From Azolla caroliniana (taxonomy: Eukaryota > Polypodiophyta), in contig JBHGNT010000028.1 of assembly GCA_043228905.1 (NCBI GenBank), positions 62,001 through 126,000 of the forward strand: a stretch of DNA of 64,000 bases, written 5' to 3'. Position 1 is the first letter of the stretch. Every line of letters begins with the position of its first letter. The position numbers and the translations under genes are program-made. Below the pieces are notes generated by a model. It was not told the origin of the DNA. It saw only the letters and a program-made list of their open reading frames with translations, and did not search any database. Positions 24,882 through 37,400 of the stretch are shown piece by piece.

Positions 24882-27722
24882 GACCTGAGTTTCAAAATCT
24901 TGATTTTTTAATTCCATATCATAGCTACCGTTGTTAGCTTCGATTCGCATGTTTGAACACAAAAATCCGATATCACACTCGCCAGTTATGAACATTTTAA
25001 TTTACCTAGTAGCTCTTCCCAACTCCCTCCTAATGTTGCTAATTTCGTCATGTCTCTCGACCTGAGTTTCAAAATCTTGATTTTTTAATTCCATATCATA
25101 TCTAGCGTTGTTAGCTTCGATTCGCATGTTTGAACACAAAAATCCGATATCACACTCGCCAGATATGAACATTTTAATTTACCTACTAGCTCTTCCTAAC
25201 TCACTCCTCAAATATGGGAATTTCGTCATGTCTCTCGCCCTGAGTTTCAAAATCTTGATTTTTTAATTCCATATCATAGCTAGCGTTGTTAGCTTCGATT
25301 CGCATGTTTGAACACAAAAATCCGATATCCCACTCGCCAGATATGAACATTTTAATTTACCTACTAGCTCTTCCCAACTCACTCCTCAAATTTGGGAATT
25401 TCGTCATGTCTCTCGACCTGAGTGTCAAAATCTTGATTTTTTAATTCCATATCATAGCTAACGTTGTTAGCTTCGATTCACATGATTGAACACAAAAATC
25501 CGATATCACACTCGCCAGTTATGAACATTTTAATTTACCTACTAGCTCTTCCCAACTCCCTCCTCATGTTGCTAATTTTGTCATGTCTCTCGACCTGAGT
25601 TTCAAAATCTTGATTTTTTAATTCCATATCATAGCTACCGTTGTTAGCTTCGATTCGCATGTTTAAACACAAAAATCCGATATCACACTCGCCAGTTATG
25701 AACATTTTAATTTACCTAGTAGCTCTTCCCAACTCCCTCCTAATGTTGCTAATTTCGTCATGTCTCTCGACCTGAGTTTCAAAATCTTGATTTTTTAATT
25801 CCATATCATATCTAGCGTTGTTAGCTTCGATTCGCATGTTTGAACACAAAAATCCGATATCACACTCGCCAGATATGAACATTTTAATTTACCTACTAGC
25901 TCTTCCTAACTCACTCCTCAAATATGGGAATTTCGTCATGTCTCTCGCCCTGAGTTTCAAAATCTTGATTTTTTAATTCCATATCATAGCTAGCGTTGTT
26001 AGCTTCGATTCGCATGTTTGAACACAAAAATCCGATATCCCACTCGCCAGATATGAACATTTTAATTTACCTACTAGCTCTTCCCAACTCACTCCTCAAA
26101 TTTGGGAATTTCGTCATGTCTCTCGACCTGAGTTTCAAAATCTTGATTTTTTAATTCCATATCATAGCTAACGTTGTTAGCTTCGATTCACATGATTGAA
26201 CACAAAAATCCGATATCACACTCGCCAGTTATGAACATTTTAATTTACCTACTAGCTCTTCCCAACTCCCTCCTCATGTTGCTAATTTTGTCATGTCTCT
26301 CGACCTGAGTTTCAAAATCTTGATTATTTAATTCCATATCCTAGCTAGCGTTGTTAGCTTCGATTCGCATGTTTGAACACAAAAATCCGATATCCCACTC
26401 GCCAGATATGAACATTTTAATTTACCTACTAGCTCTTCCCAACTCACTCCTCAAATTTGCTAATTTCCTCATGTCTCTCGACCTGAGTTTCAAAATCTTG
26501 ATTTTTTAATTCCATATCATAGCTACCGTTGTTAGCTTCGATTCGCATGTTTGAACACAAAAATCCGATATCACACTCGCCAGTTATGAACATTTTAATT
26601 TACCTAGTAGCTCTTCCCAACTCCCTCCTAATGTTGCTAATTTCGTCATGTCTCTCGACCTGAGTTTCAAAATCTTGATTTTTTAATTCCATATCATATC
26701 TAGCGTTGTTAGCTTCGATTCGCATGTTTGAACACAAAAATCCGATATCACACTCGCCAGATATGAACATTTTAATTTACCTACTAGCTCTTCCCAACTC
26801 ACTCCTCAAATTTTGGAATTTCGTCATGTCTCTCGACCTGAGTTTCAAAATCTTGATTTTTTAATTCCATATCATAGCTAGCGTTGTTAGCTTCGATTCG
26901 CATGTTTGAACACAAAAATCCGATATCCCACTCGCCAGATATGAACATTTTAATTTACCTACTAGCTCTTCCCAACTCACTCCTCAAATTTGGGAATTTC
27001 GTCATGTCTCTCGACCTGAGTTTCAAAATCTTGATTTTTTAATTCCATATCATAGCTAACGTTGTTAGCTTCGATTCACATGATTGAACACAAAAATCCG
27101 ATATCACACTCGCCAGTTATGAACATTTTAATTTACCTACTAGCTCTTCCCAACTCCCTCCTCATGTTGCTAATTTTGTCATGTCTCTCGACCTGAGTTT
27201 CAAAATCTTGATTTTTTAATTCCATATCATAGCTACCGTTGTTAGCTTCGATTCGCATGTTTGAACACAAAAATCCGATATCCCACTCGCCAGATATGAA
27301 CATTTTAATTTACCTACTAGCTCTTCCCAACTCACTCCTCAAATTTGCTAATTTCCTGATGTCTCTCGACCTGAGTTTCAAAATCTTGATTTTTTAATTC
27401 CATATCATAGCTAACGTTGTTAGCTTCGATTCACATGATTGAACACAAAAATCCGACATCACACTCGCCAGTTATGAACATTTTAATTTACCTAGTAGCT
27501 CTTCCCAACTCCCTCCTAATGTTGCTAATTTCGTCATGTCTCTCGACCTGAGTTTCAAAATCTTGATTTTTTAATTCCATATCATATCTAGCGTTGTTAG
27601 CTTCGATTCGCATGTTTGAACACAAAAATCCGATATCACACTCGCCAGATATGAACATTTTAATTTACCTACTAGCTCTTCCCAACTCACTCCTCAAATT
27701 TGGGAATTTCGTCATGTCTCTC
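24705..27722 (+). repeat. 3,018-bp tandem duplication, copy 2
   Basis: Second copy, adjacent to the first. Its C at 26,835, tagged at its left edge by aaattttggaa, and its A at 25,592 with gtttaaac were copied again into 28,965-31,627. Confidence 0.88.
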
Positions 27723-27899
27723 GACCTGAGTTTCAAAATCTTGATTTTTTAATTCCATATCATAGCTAACATTGTTAGCTTCGATTCGCATGATTGAACA
27801 CAAAAATCCGATATCACACTCGCCAGTTATGAACATTTTAATTTACCTACTAGCTCTTCCCAACTCCCTCCTCATGTTGCTAATTTTGTCATTTCTCTC
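24882..27899 (+). repeat. HOR segment ABCD-ABCDE-ABCD-ADBD', copy 2
   Basis: The seventeen-monomer order is repeated at a 3,018-bp offset, with the same gagtgtc, gtttaaac and aaattttggaa marks. It differs by gacatcacac in the D at 27,368 (copy 1 has gatatcacac) and by the D' form of the last monomer. Confidence 0.88.
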
Positions 27900-28254
27900 G
27901 ACCTGAGTTTCAAAATCTTGATTTTTTAATTCCATATCATAGCTACCGTTGTTAGCTTCGATTCGCATGTTTAAACACAAAAATCCGATATCACACTCGC
28001 CAGTTATGAACATTTTAATTTACCTAGTAGCTCTTCCCAACTCCCTCCTAATGTTGCTAATTTCGTCATGTCTCTCGACCTGAGTTTCAAAATCTTGATT
28101 TTTTAATTGCATATCATATCTAGCGTTGTTAGCTTCGATTCGCATGTTTGAACACAAAAATCCGATATCACACTCGCCAGATATGAACATTTTAATTTAC
28201 CTACTAGCTCTTCCTAACTCACTCCTCAAATATGGGAATTTCGTCATGTCTCTC
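25592..28254 (+). repeat. 2,663-bp segment repeated 3,373 bp downstream, copy 1
   Basis: Fifteen monomers A-B-C-D-E-A-B-C-D-A-D-B-D'-A-B with tags gtttaaac, aaattttggaa, gacatcacac, gtcatttctc and aattgcatatc, all repeated at 28,965-31,627. Four further monomers (C-D-B-D', 28,255-28,964) separate the copies. Confidence 0.86.
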
Positions 28255-28964
28255 GCCCTGAGTTTCAAAATCTTGATTTTTTAATTCCATATCATAGCTA
28301 GCGTTGTTAGCTTCGATTCGCATGTTTGAACACAAAAATCCGATATCCCACTCGCCAGATATGAACATTTTAAATTACCTACTAGCTCTTCCCAACTCAC
28401 TCCTCAAATTTGGGAATTTCGTCATGTCTCTCGACCTGAGTTTCAAAATCTTGATTTTTTAATTCCATATCATAGCTAACGTTGTTAGCTTCGATTCACA
28501 TGATTGAACACAAAAATCCGATATCACACTCGCCAGTTATGAACATTTTAATTTACCTACTAGCTCTTCCCAACTCCCTCCTCATGTTGCTAATTTTGTC
28601 ATGTCTCTCGACCTGAGTTTCAAAATCTTGATTTTTTAATTCCATATCATATCTAGCGTTGTTAGCTTCGATTCGCATGTTTGAACACAAAAATCCGATA
28701 TCACACTCGCCAGATATGAACATTTTAATTTACCTACTAGCTCTTCCCAACTCACTCCTCAAATTTGGGAATTTCGTCATGTCTCTCGACCTGAGTTTCA
28801 AAATCTTGATTTTTTAATTCCATATCATAGCTAACATTGTTAGCTTCGATTCGCATGATTGAACACAAAAATCCGATATCACACTCGCCAGTTATGAACA
28901 TTTTAATTTACCTACTAGCTCTTCCCAACTCCCTCCTCATGTTGCTAATTTTGTCATGTCTCTC
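27900..28964 (+). repeat. HOR segment A-B-C-D-B-D'
   Basis: Six monomers. A carries gtttaaac and is preceded by the rare gtcatttctc junction; B carries aattgcatatc as at 2,332. The B-D' pair at the end repeats the pair at 27,545-27,899 at a 1,065-bp (six-monomer) offset, so a small tandem duplication lies here. The C at 28,255 has the private change tttaaattacc. Confidence 0.84.
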
Positions 28965-31272
28965 GACCTGAGTTTCAAAATCTTGATTTTTTAATTCCAT
29001 ATCATAGCTACCGTTGTTAGCTTCGATTCGCATGTTTAAACACAAAAATCCGATATCACACTCGCCAGTTATGAACATTTTAATTTACCTAGTAGCTCTT
29101 CCCAACTCCCTCCTAATGTTGCTAATTTCGTCATGTCTCTCGACCTGAGTTTCAAAATCTTGATTTTTTAATTCCATATCATATCTAGCGTTGTTAGCTT
29201 CGATTCGCATGTTTGAACACAAAAATCCGATATCACACTCGCCAGATATGAACATTTTAATTTACCTACTAGCTCTTCCTAACTCACTCCTCAAATATGG
29301 GAATTTCGTCATGTCTCTCGCCCTGAGTTTCAAAATCTTGATTTTTTAATTCCATATCATAGCTAGCGTTGTTAGCTTCGATTCGCATGTTTGAACACAA
29401 AAATCCGATATCCCACTCGCCAGATATGAACATTTTAATTTACCTACTAGCTCTTCCCAACTCACTCCTCAAATTTGGGAATTTCGTCATGTCTCTCGAC
29501 CTGAGTTTCAAAATCTTGATTTTTTAATTCCATATCATAGCTAACGTTGTTAGCTTCGATTCACATGATTGAACACAAAAATCCGATATCACACTCGCCA
29601 GTTATGAACATTTTAATTTACCTACTAGCTCTTCCCAACTCCCTCCTCATGTTGCTAATTTTGTCATGTCTCTCGACCTGAGTTTCAAAATCTTGATTAT
29701 TTAATTCCATATCCTAGCTAGCGTTGTTAGCTTCGATTCGCATGTTTGAACACAAAAATCCGATATCCCACTCGCCAGATATGAACATTTTAATTTACCT
29801 ACTAGCTCTTCCCAACTCACTCCTCAAATTTGCTAATTTCCTCATGTCTCTCGACCTGAGTTTCAAAATCTTGATTTTTTAATTCCATATCATAGCTACC
29901 GTTGTTAGCTTCGATTCGCATGTTTGAACACAAAAATCCGATATCACACTCGCCAGTTATGAACATTTTAATTTACCTAGTAGCTCTTCCCAACTCCCTC
30001 CTAATGTTGCTAATTTCGTCATGTCTCTCGACCTGAGTTTCAAAATCTTGATTTTTTAATTCCATATCATATCTAGCGTTGTTAGCTTCGATTCGCATGT
30101 TTGAACACAAAAATCCGATATCACACTCGCCAGATATGAACATTTTAATTTACCTACTAGCTCTTCCCAACTCACTCCTCAAATTTTGGAATTTCGTCAT
30201 GTCTCTCGACCTGAGTTTCAAAATCTTGATTTTTTAATTCCATATCATAGCTAGCGTTGTTAGCTTCGATTCGCATGTTTGAACACAAAAATCCGATATC
30301 CCACTCGCCAGATATGAACATTTTAATTTACCTACTAGCTCTTCCCAACTCACTCCTCAAATTTGGGAATTTCGTCATGTCTCTCGACCTGAGTTTCAAA
30401 ATCTTGATTTTTTAATTCCATATCATAGCTAACGTTGTTAGCTTCGATTCACATGATTGAACACAAAAATCCGATATCACACTCGCCAGTTATGAACATT
30501 TTAATTTACCTACTAGCTCTTCCCAACTCCCTCCTCATGTTGCTAATTTTGTCATGTCTCTCGACCTGAGTTTCAAAATCTTGATTTTTTAATTCCATAT
30601 CATAGCTACCGTTGTTAGCTTCGATTCGCATGTTTGAACACAAAAATCCGATATCCCACTCGCCAGATATGAACATTTTAATTTACCTACTAGCTCTTCC
30701 CAACTCACTCCTCAAATTTGCTAATTTCCTGATGTCTCTCGACCTGAGTTTCAAAATCTTGATTTTTTAATTCCATATCATAGCTAACGTTGTTAGCTTC
30801 GATTCACATGATTGAACACAAAAATCCGACATCACACTCGCCAGTTATGAACATTTTAATTTACCTAGTAGCTCTTCCCAACTCCCTCCTAATGTTGCTA
30901 ATTTCGTCATGTCTCTCGACCTGAGTTTCAAAATCTTGATTTTTTAATTCCATATCATATCTAGCGTTGTTAGCTTCGATTCGCATGTTTGAACACAAAA
31001 ATCCGATATCACACTCGCCAGATATGAACATTTTAATTTACCTACTAGCTCTTCCCAACTCACTCCTCAAATTTGGGAATTTCGTCATGTCTCTCGACCT
31101 GAGTTTCAAAATCTTGATTTTTTAATTCCATATCATAGCTAACATTGTTAGCTTCGATTCGCATGATTGAACACAAAAATCCGATATCACACTCGCCAGT
31201 TATGAACATTTTAATTTACCTACTAGCTCTTCCCAACTCCCTCCTCATGTTGCTAATTTTGTCATTTCTCTC
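28965..31272 (+). repeat. HOR segment ABCDE-ABCD-ADBD'
   Basis: Thirteen monomers repeating the order of 25,592-27,899 at a 3,373-bp offset. The gtttaaac A, the aaattttggaa junction, the gacatcacac D and the D' unit are all present, so this stretch was copied after those marks arose. Confidence 0.87.
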
Positions 31273-31627
31273 GACCTGAGTTTCAAAATCTTGATTTTTT
31301 AATTCCATATCATAGCTACCGTTGTTAGCTTCGATTCGCATGTTTAAACACAAAAATCCGATATCACACTCGCCAGTTATGAACATTTTAATTTACCTAG
31401 TAGCTCTTCCCAACTCCCTCCTAATGTTGCTAATTTCGTCATGTCTCTCGACCTGAGTTTCAAAATCTTGATTTTTTAATTGCATATCATATCTAGCGTT
31501 GTTAGCTTCGATTCGCATGTTTGAACACAAAAATCCGATATCACACTCGCCAGATATGAACATTTTAATTTACCTACTAGCTCTTCCTAACTCACTCCTC
31601 AAATATGGGAATTTCGTCATGTCTCTC
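28965..31627 (+). repeat. 2,663-bp segment repeated 3,373 bp downstream, copy 2
   Basis: Second copy with every tag in place. It ends where the following monomer is a C/D mosaic (31,628) instead of C (28,255). Confidence 0.86.
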
Positions 31628-32160
31628 GCCCTGAGTTTCAAAATCTTGATTTTTTAATTCCATATCATAGCTAACGTTGTTAGCTTCGATTCACATGATT
31701 GAACACAAAAATCCGATATCACACTCGCCAGTTATGAACATTTTAATTTACCTACTAGCTCTTCCCAACTCACTCCTCAAATTTTGGAATTTCGTCATGT
31801 CTCTCGACCTGAGTTTCAAAATCTTGATTTTTTAATTCCATATCATAGCTAGCGTTGTTAGCTTCGATTCGCATGTTTGAACACAAAAATCCGATATCCC
31901 ACTCGCCAGATATGAACATTTTAATTTACCTACTAGCTCTTCCCAACTCACTCCTCAAATTTGGGAATTTCGTCATGTCTCTCGACCTGAGTTTCAAAAT
32001 CTTGATTTTTTAATTCCATATCATAGCTAACGTTGTTAGCTTCGATTCACATGATTGAACACAAAAATCCGATATCACACTCGCCAGTTATGAACATTTT
32101 AATTTACCTACTAGCTCTTCCCAACTCCCTCCTCATGTTGCTAATTTTGTCATGTCTCTC
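31273..32160 (+). repeat. HOR variant A-B-D-C-D
   Basis: Five monomers; the third is D instead of C although it starts gccctgag, a mark that normally opens a C. It ends with the B-like caaattttggaa linker. This is a mosaic monomer with a C start, D middle and B end, followed by C and D as in the segment at 30,208. Confidence 0.83.
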
Positions 32161-33049
32161 GACCTGAGTTTCAAAATCTTGATTTTTTAATTCCATATCA
32201 TAGCTACCGTTGTTAGCTTCGATTCGCATGTTTGAACACAAAAATCCGATATCCCACTCGCCAGATATGAACATTTTAATTTACCTACTAGCTCTTCCCA
32301 ACTCACTCCTCAAATTTGCTAATTTCCTGATGTCTCTCGACCTGAGTTTCAAAATCTTGATTTTTTAATTCCATATCATATCTAGCGTTGTTAGCTTCGA
32401 TTCGCATGTTTGAACACAAAAATCCGATATCACACTCGCCAGATATGAACATTTTAATTTACCTACTAGCTCTTCCTAACTCACTCCTCAAATATGGGAA
32501 TTTCGTCATGTCTCTCGCCCTGAGTTTCAAAATCTTGATTTTTTAATTCCATATCATAGCTAGCGTTGTTAGCTTCGATTCGCATGTTTGAACACAAAAA
32601 TCCGATATCCTACTCGCCAGATATGAACATTTTAATTTACCTACTAGCTCTTCCCAACTCACTCCTCAAATTTGGGAATTTCGTCATGTCTCTCGACCTG
32701 AGTTTCAAAATCTTGATTTTTTAATTCCATATCATAGCTAACGTTGTTAGCTTCGATTCACATGATTGAACACAAAAATCCGATATCACACTCGCCAGTT
32801 ATGAACATTTTAATTTACCTACTAGCTCTTCCCAACTCCCTCCTCATGTTGCTAATTTTGTCATGTCTCTCGACCTGAGTTTCAAAATCTTGATTATTTA
32901 ATTCCATATCCTAGCTAGCGTTGTTAGCTTCGATTCGCATGTTTGAACACAAAAATCCGATATCCCACTCGCCAGATATGAACATTTTAATTTACCTACT
33001 AGCTCTTCCCAACTCACTCCTCAAATTTGCTAATTTCCTCATGTCTCTC
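32161..33049 (+). repeat. Canonical ABCDE HOR unit with modified junction
   Basis: Five monomers in order and 889 bp, because the A has an E-like long back end (tcccac, caaatttgctaatttcctg). The C carries a private tcctactcgcc. Confidence 0.87.
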
Positions 33050-34470
33050 GACCTGAGTTTCAAAATCTTGATTTTTTAATTCCATATCATAGCTACCGTT
33101 GTTAGCTTCGATTCGCATGTTTGAACACAAAAATCCGATATCACACTCGCCAGTTATGAACATTTTAATTTACCTACTAGCTCTTCCCAACTCACTCCTC
33201 AAATATGGGAATTTCGTCATGTCTCTCGCCCTGAGTTTCAAAATCTTGATTTTTTAATTCCATATCATAGCTAGCGTTGTTAGCTTCGATTCGCATGTTT
33301 GAACACAAAAATCCGATATCCCACTCGCCAGATATGAACATTTTAATTTACCTACTAGCTCTTCCCAACTCACTCCTCAAATTTGGGAATTTCGTCATGT
33401 CTCTCGACCTGAGTTTCAAAATCTTGATTTTTTAATTCCATATCATAGCTAACGTTGTTAGCTTCGATTCACATGATTGAACACAAAAATCCGATATCAC
33501 ACTCGCCAGTTATGAACATTTTAATTTACCTACTAGCTCTTCCCAACTCCCTCCTCATGTTGCTAATTTTGTCATGTCTCTCGACCTGAGTTTCAAAATC
33601 TTGATTATTTAATTCCATATCCTAGCTAGCGTTGTTAGCTTCGATTCGCATGTTTGAACACAAAAATCCGATATCCCACTCGCCAGATATGAACATTTTA
33701 ATTTACCTACTAGCTCTTCCCAACTCACTCCTCAAATTTGCTAATTTCCTCATGTCTCTCGACCTGAGTTTCAAAATCTTGATTTTTTAATTCCATATCA
33801 TAGCTACCGTTGTTAGCTTCGATTCGCATGTTTGAACACAAAAATCCGATATCACACTCGCCAGTTATGAACATTTTAATTTACCTAGTAGCTCTTCCCA
33901 ACTCCCTCCTAATGTTGCTAATTTCGTCATGTCTCTCGACCTGAGTTTCAAAATCTTGATTTTTTAATTCCATATCATATCTAGCGTTGTTAGCTTCGAT
34001 TCGCATGTTTGAACACAAAAATCCGATATCACACTCGCCAGATATGAACATTTTAATTTACCTACTAGCTCTTCCCAACTCACTCCTCAAATATGGGAAT
34101 TTCGTCATGTCTCTCGACCTGAGTTTCAAAATCTTGATTTTTTAATTCCATATCATAGCTAGCGTTGTTAGCTTCGATTCGCATGTTTGAACACAAAAAT
34201 CCGATATCCCACTCGCCAGATATGAACATTTTAATTTACCTACTAGCTCTTCCCAACTCACTCCTCAAATTTGGGAATTTCGTCATGTCTCTCGACCTGA
34301 GTTTCAAAATCTTGATTTTTTAATTCCATATCATAGCTAACGTTGTTAGCTTCGATTCACATGATTGAACACAAAAATCCGATATCACACTCGCCAGTTA
34401 TGAACATTTTAATTTACCTACTAGCTCTTCCCAACTCCCTCCTCATGTTGCTAATTTCCTCATGTCTCTC
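33050..34470 (+). repeat. Last domain-1 units: ACDE and ABCD
   Basis: Eight monomers. The first unit lacks B: its A has a B-like back end (caaatatggg) and is followed by a C starting gccctgag, consistent with deletion by exchange inside A/B. The second unit lacks E, and its D ends ctaatttcctcatg, the usual E-to-A junction. After this monomer the domain-2 variants begin. Confidence 0.86.
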
Positions 34471-37400
34471 GACCTGAGTTTCAAAATCTTGATTTTTTAA
34501 TTCCATATCATAGCTAGCGTTGTTAGCTTCGATTCGCATGTTTGAACACAAAAAACCGATATCACACGCACCAGATATGAACATTTTAATTTACCTACTA
34601 GCTCTTCCCAACTCACTCCTCAAATTTGGGAATTTCGTCATGTCTCTCGACCTGAGTTTCAAAATCTTGATTTTTTAATTCGAGATCATAGCTAGCGTGG
34701 TTAGCATCGATTCGCATGTTTGAACACAAAAATCCGATATCACACTCGCCAGATATGAACATTTTAATTTACCTACTAGCTCTCCCCAACTCACTCCTCA
34801 AATTTGCTAATTCCGTCATGTCTCTCTACCTGAGTTTCAAAATCTTGATTTTTTAATTCCATATCATAGCTCGCGTTGTTAGCTTCGATTCGCATGTTTG
34901 AACACAAAAATCCGATATCACACTCGCCAGATATGAACATTTTAATTTACCTACTAGCTCTTCCCAACTCACTCCTCAAATTTGGGAATTTCGTCATATC
35001 TCTCGACCTGAGTTTCAAAATCTTGATTTTTTAATTCGAGATCATAGCTAGCGTTGTTAGCTTCGATTCGCATGTTTGAACACAAAAATCCGATATCACA
35101 CTCGCCAGTTATGAACATTTTAATTTACCTAGTAGCTCTTCCCAACTCCCTCCTAATGTTGCTAATTTCCTCATGTCTCTCGACCTGAGTTTCAAAATCT
35201 TGATTTTTTAATTCCATATCATATCTAGCGTTGTTAGCTTCGATTCGCATGTTTGAACACAAAAATCCGATATCACACTCGCCAGATATGAACATTTTAA
35301 TTTACCTACTAGCTCTTCCCAACTCACTCCTCAAATTTGGGAATTTCGTCATGTCTCTCGACCTGAGTTTCAAAATTTTGATTTTTTAATTCCATATCAT
35401 AGCTAGCGTTGTTAGCTTCGATTCGCATGTTTGAACACAAAAATCCGATATCCCACTCGCCAGATATGAACATTTTAATTTACCTACTAGCTCTTCCCAA
35501 CTCACTCCTCAAATTTGGGAATTTCGTCATGTCTCTCGACCTGAGTTTCAAAATCTTGAATTTTTAATTCCATATCATAGCTAACATTGTTAGCTTCGAT
35601 TCACATGATTGAACATAAAAATCCGATATCACACTCGCCAGTTATGAACATTTTAATTTACCTACTAACTCTTCCCAACTCACTCCTCAAATTTGCTAAT
35701 TTCGTCATGTGTCTCGACATGAGTTTCAAAATCTTGATTTTTTAATTCCATATCATAGCTAGCGTTGTTAGCTTCGATTCGCATGTTTGAACACAGAAAT
35801 CCGATATCACACTCGCCAGTTATGAACATTTTAATTTACCTAGCAGCTCTTCCCAACTCACTCCTCAAATTTGCTAATTTCGTCATGTCTCTCGACATGA
35901 GTTTCAAAATCTTAATTTTTTAATTCCATATCCTAGCTAGCGTTGTTAGCTTCGATTCGCATGTTTGAACACAAAAAACCGATATCACACGCACCAGATA
36001 TGAACATTTTAATTTACCTACTAGCTCTTCCCAACTCACTCCTCAAATTTGGGAATTTCGTCATATCTCTCGACCTGAGTTTCAAAATCTTGATTTTTTA
36101 ATTCGAGATCATAGCTAACGTTGTTAGCTTCGATTCGCATGTTTGAACACAAAAATCCGATATCACACTCGCCAGATATGAAGATTTTAATTTACCTACT
36201 AGCTCTTCGCAACTCACTCCTCAAATTTGGGAATTTCGTCATGTCTCTCGACCTGAGTTTCAAAATCTTGATTTTTTAATTCCATATCATAGCTAACGTT
36301 GTTAGCATCGATTCACATGATTGAACACAAAAATCCGATATCACACTCGCCAGTTATGAACATTTTAATTTACCTACTAGCTCTTCCCAACTCCCTCCTA
36401 ATGTTGCTAATTTCGTCATGTCTCTCGACCTGAGTTTCAAAATCTGGATTTTTTAATTCCATATCATAGCTAGCGTTGTTAGCTTCGATTCGCATGTTTG
36501 AACACAAAAATCCGATATCCCACTCGCCAGATATGAACATTTTAATTTACCTAGTAGCTCTTCCCAACTCACTCCTCAAATTTGGGAATTTCGTCATGTC
36601 TCTCGACCTGAGTTTCAAAATCTTGATTTTTTAATTCCATATCCTAGCTAGCGTTGTTAGATTCGATTCGCATGTTTGAACACAAAAAACCGATATCACA
36701 CGCACCAGATATGAACATTTTAATTTACCTACTAGCTCTTCCCAACTCACTCCTCAAATTTGGGAATTTCGTCATATCTCTCGACCTGAGTTTCAAAATC
36801 TTGATTTTTTAATTCGAGATCATAGCTAGCGTTGTTAGCTTCGATTCGCATGTTTGAACACAAAAATCCGATATCAGACTCGCCAGATATGAACATTTTA
36901 ATTTACCTACGAGCTCTCCCCAACTCACTCCTCAAATTTGCTAATTCCGTCATGTCTCTCGACCTGAGTTTCAAAATCTTGATTTTTTAATTCGAGATCA
37001 TAGCTAGCGTTGTTAGCTTCGATTCGCATGTTTGAACACAAAAATCCGATATCACACTCGCCAGATATGAACATTTGAATTTACCTACTAGCTCTTCCCA
37101 ACTCACTCCTCAAATTTGGGAATTTCGTCATGTCTCTCGACCTGAGTTTCAAAATCTTGATTTTTTAATTCCATATCGTAGCTAGCGTTGTTAGCTTCGA
37201 TTCACATGTTTGAACACAAAAATCCGATATCACACGAGCCAGGTATGATCATTTTAATTTACTCAAGAGCTCTTCCCAACTCCCTCCTCATGTAGCTAAT
37301 TTTGTCATTTCTCTCGACCTGAGTTTCAAAATCTTGATTTTTTAATTCCATATCATAGCTAGGGTTGTTAGCTTCGATTCGCATGTTTGAACACGAAAAT

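Larger units (their letters stand above)
25..34470 (+). repeat. Domain 1: five-type HOR array with 888-bp canonical unit
   Basis: This domain holds 194 monomers, which I assigned one by one to five types. A has ctaccg, B has atatctagcg, C has tagctagcg with tcccac, D has agctaacg with cacatgatt, and E has gattattt with atcctagc. The commonest order is A-B-C-D-E, 888 bp. Units departing from it are mostly gains or losses of whole monomers, such as ABCDEDE, ABCD, ABCCCD and ADBD. Copies of one type differ from each other at very few bases, so the domain has been homogenised recently. Types F, G, H, I and K of the right half are absent, except for one hybrid monomer near 18.0 kb. Confidence 0.93.

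Noticed and set aside
37261-37275. Palindrome aagagctctt as a candidate operator or promoter element
   Set aside because: It occurs only in the F-related units with ctcaagagctctt (also 45,620, 53,088, 58,600, 61,625) and is explained by point changes of the satellite; no gene lies nearby.
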